Below are positions 4,415 through 5,790 of a stretch of DNA of 5,790 bases, piece by piece. How positions within the stretch are numbered: position 1 is the stretch's first letter; each line of letters starts with the position of its first letter. The notes under the pieces are model-generated. The model saw only the letters and a list, made by a program, of their open reading frames with translations, did not search any database and was not told the origin of the DNA. Made by a program: the position numbers and the translations under genes. The stretch comes from Candidatus Saccharimonadota bacterium (lineage in GTDB: Bacteria > Patescibacteriota > Saccharimonadia > Saccharimonadales > Saccharimonadaceae): positions 1 to 5,790 of the forward strand of contig WRLZ01000048.1 of NCBI GenBank assembly GCA_009777365.1, read 5' to 3'.

Positions 4415-5790
4415 CTTTGCTCCTCTGTTAATTTGTTCATTATTAGCAAAAGCTCCTTCGCTAAATCCGCCCTGCCCGAACTCATTGCATATTCAAGCAA
4501 GTTACTAGTTTGTTGTCGCTTAATCTTATTAAGCTCCTGCTTGGCCTTTTGGAGCAACTCCTCCATTTCGCGGTTCATTTCTTCTTTTGTCCATCCGCTG
4601 TAACGTTCTTCGCCGCCAAACAACAAAACTTTGATCTCATTATACCTTTCCAGCTTCTCTTTGTCAAGTTCACCCGCATTCTTCACCACCAAAAGCGCCA
4701 TCGTCCTCCCCAAAATACTCCGAAAGCTCGACGTCGCCTTCTTATCCAATCTCTTCAATTTCTCCGCCATCTTCGGCGCACTAACCCGCACCGGCTTCTT
4801 GGCCTTTTCCCTTTCCGCCTTCGCATCCAACACTTCCGTCGTCGTATCAATCTGACCAGCCACCAATTTTTTATAATGATCTTTCTCAATCGGATCACTC
4901 AATTTCTCAATCAATTTCCCCGCAATCTCGCTATACTTCCTCTTCCCGATCGGCGAGTTTAGATCTAGCTCCTCCGAATATTTCCCGAGCAACCACTCCG
5001 CCGCCGGCTTCGCATTATGAATCGCCTGCTCCCAAAACTTCGGATCTTTTTGTATCAATTCATCCGCATCTTTCGCCCCATGGTAATCATCGACAATCAG
5101 CAACGACAGTCCCAATTCACTCGCAATCTCCACCGCCCTCTCCGCCGCCGCCTGCCCCGCCTTGTCTCCATCATACGCCAACCGAATATCTTCCGTCAAC
5201 TTCCCCAGCGTCTGCAAATGTTGCTTCGTCATAGCCGTTCCCGCCGTCGCCACCGCCATTTTCTTCCCCGCTTGATGCGACGCGATCACATCCATATTCC
5301 CCTCCACCACCACCACAAACCCATTCTCCCGAATCGCCATCTTCGCCCCCGACAATCCATAAATATGATGTGTCTTATCATAAAGCAAAGTCGCTGGCGT
5401 ATTCAAATATTTCGGCCCCTCGCTCTTGCCAAGTTTTTTATCAATATCACTAATCTCCGCAATCGTCCGCCCCGTATACCCCACAACCTCCCCGTTCGTA
5501 TCAAGCAAAGGAATCATCAGCCGCTCCTTAAACAAATCCCCACCAAATCTATTCAACAGCCCCGCTTCCTTAAGCTCCGCTTCCGTATACCCCCGCTTTA
5601 ACAAAAATTCTTTCAACCCCGCCTTCGCATCCCCCGCATATCCAATCTTGAACTCCTCCACCGTTTTCCGATTCATCCCTCTTTTGTAAAATATATATTC
5701 CATGGCAGGCTTATGCTTCGTGAACATCACTTGGAAATATTTTGTAGCTAATTTGAGGCAACTTAATAATCTCTTCCGCTTTTCGTGCAA
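4390..5790 (-). CDS. dnaG: DNA primase (5' end outside window)
   Basis: DnaG makes RNA primers at the replication fork. The 466 residues seen run from the window edge to TAA at 4390-4392; the N-terminal zinc-binding domain (about 100 residues) and the start lie outside, and the TTG at the edge is an internal codon. The catalytic-core N-terminal part spans about 15-150, with [26 protein letters not shown] and GPKYLNTP. The TOPRIM domain follows: EGNMDV (163-168) holds the catalytic Glu, DGDKAG (207-212) and KDADE (240-244) hold the metal-binding acids, and all are intact. Residues from about 345 form a helical, charged C-terminal domain where DnaB helicase would dock. The Asn in EGNMDV, where many primases have Tyr or Phe, is a minor variant. 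The gene overlaps rpoD and carries its ribosome binding site. Confidence 0.97.
   Translation of the reverse strand: MHEKRKRLLSCLKLATKYFQVMFTKHKPAMEYIFYKRGMNRKTVEEFKIGYAGDAKAGLKEFLLKRGYTEAELKEAGLLNRFGGDLFKERLMIPLLDTNGEVVGYTGRTIAEISDIDKKLGKSEGPKYLNTPATLLYDKTHHIYGLSGAKMAIRENGFVVVVEGNMDVIASHQAGKKMAVATAGTAMTKQHLQTLGKLTEDIRLAYDGDKAGQAAAERAVEIASELGLSLLIVDDYHGAKDADELIQKDPKFWEQAIHNAKPAAEWLLGKYSEELDLNSPIGKRKYSEIAGKLIEKLSDPIEKDHYKKLVAGQIDTTTEVLDAKAEREKAKKPVRVSAPKMAEKLKRLDKKATSSFRSILGRTMALLVVKNAGELDKEKLERYNEIKVLLFGGEERYSGWTKEEMNREMEELLQKAKQELNKIKRQQTSNLLEYAMSSGRADLAKELLLIMNKLTEEQRWLNMEKK
4420..4426 (-). promoter_or_regulatory. Shine-Dalgarno site of rpoD inside dnaG
   Basis: AGAGGAG on the - strand lies five bases before the rpoD ATG (4414) and within the last codons of dnaG. 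It fixes the rpoD start and indicates translational coupling of the two genes. Confidence 0.85.

Noticed and set aside
3545..5689. Several 60-190 residue + strand ORFs opposite rpoD and dnaG
   Set aside because: They are Arg/Pro/Leu-rich antisense readings of two secure genes, with no ribosome binding sites or family features.

Overview
The window looks like a chromosomal segment of a bacterium with compact housekeeping genes and the standard genetic code (no in-frame TGA in rplA, rpoD or dnaG). The short HdeD-like membrane protein, the small vegetative sigma factor and the style of the spacer repeats would fit a Patescibacteria/CPR organism, possibly Saccharibacteria. That placement is inference from gene character only and I hold it loosely.

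Layout. The left end carries the 3' part of rplA (ribosomal protein L1) and then a TylF-type SAM-dependent methyltransferase, both on the + strand. The right end carries the macromolecular-synthesis pair dnaG (5' end cut by the window) and rpoD on the - strand, overlapping by 25 bases. Between them lies about 2.3 kb (1135-3415) with one convincing gene, an HdeD/DUF308 six-helix membrane protein on the - strand. That gene has its own sigma70-type promoter (2512-2540) and intrinsic terminator (1817-1845).

The rest of the spacer is not random. It holds four diverged copies (A-D) of a 141-156 base module that begins with an identical 19-base sequence (CCTCTGGGTGGTCGGGGGC) and ends with TTTTCGTGGGG. 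In one reading frame the module encodes SGWSGA...W..RGG.S.N...AG.E..N...G...GFRG, which resembles the C-terminal variable region of diversity-generating retroelement (DGR) targets with a C-type-lectin/FGE-like fold. The copies form two tail-to-tail pairs, A(+)/B(-) at 1157-1700 and C(+)/D(-) at 2803-3248, on either side of the HdeD gene. The constant blocks are free of adenine on the coding strand and the variable parts are rich in AAT/AAC codons. No reverse transcriptase, Avd or target-protein body is visible here, so the copies are best read as orphan or decayed cassettes, or as parts of a mobile element with terminal inverted repeats.

The centre of the C/D pair holds a tandem repeat built from the two exact halves of the ParB site parS. 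A near-consensus leftward promoter at 2723-2751 has no ORF after it and may drive a small RNA. The housekeeping genes are ordinary; the spacer is the interesting part.
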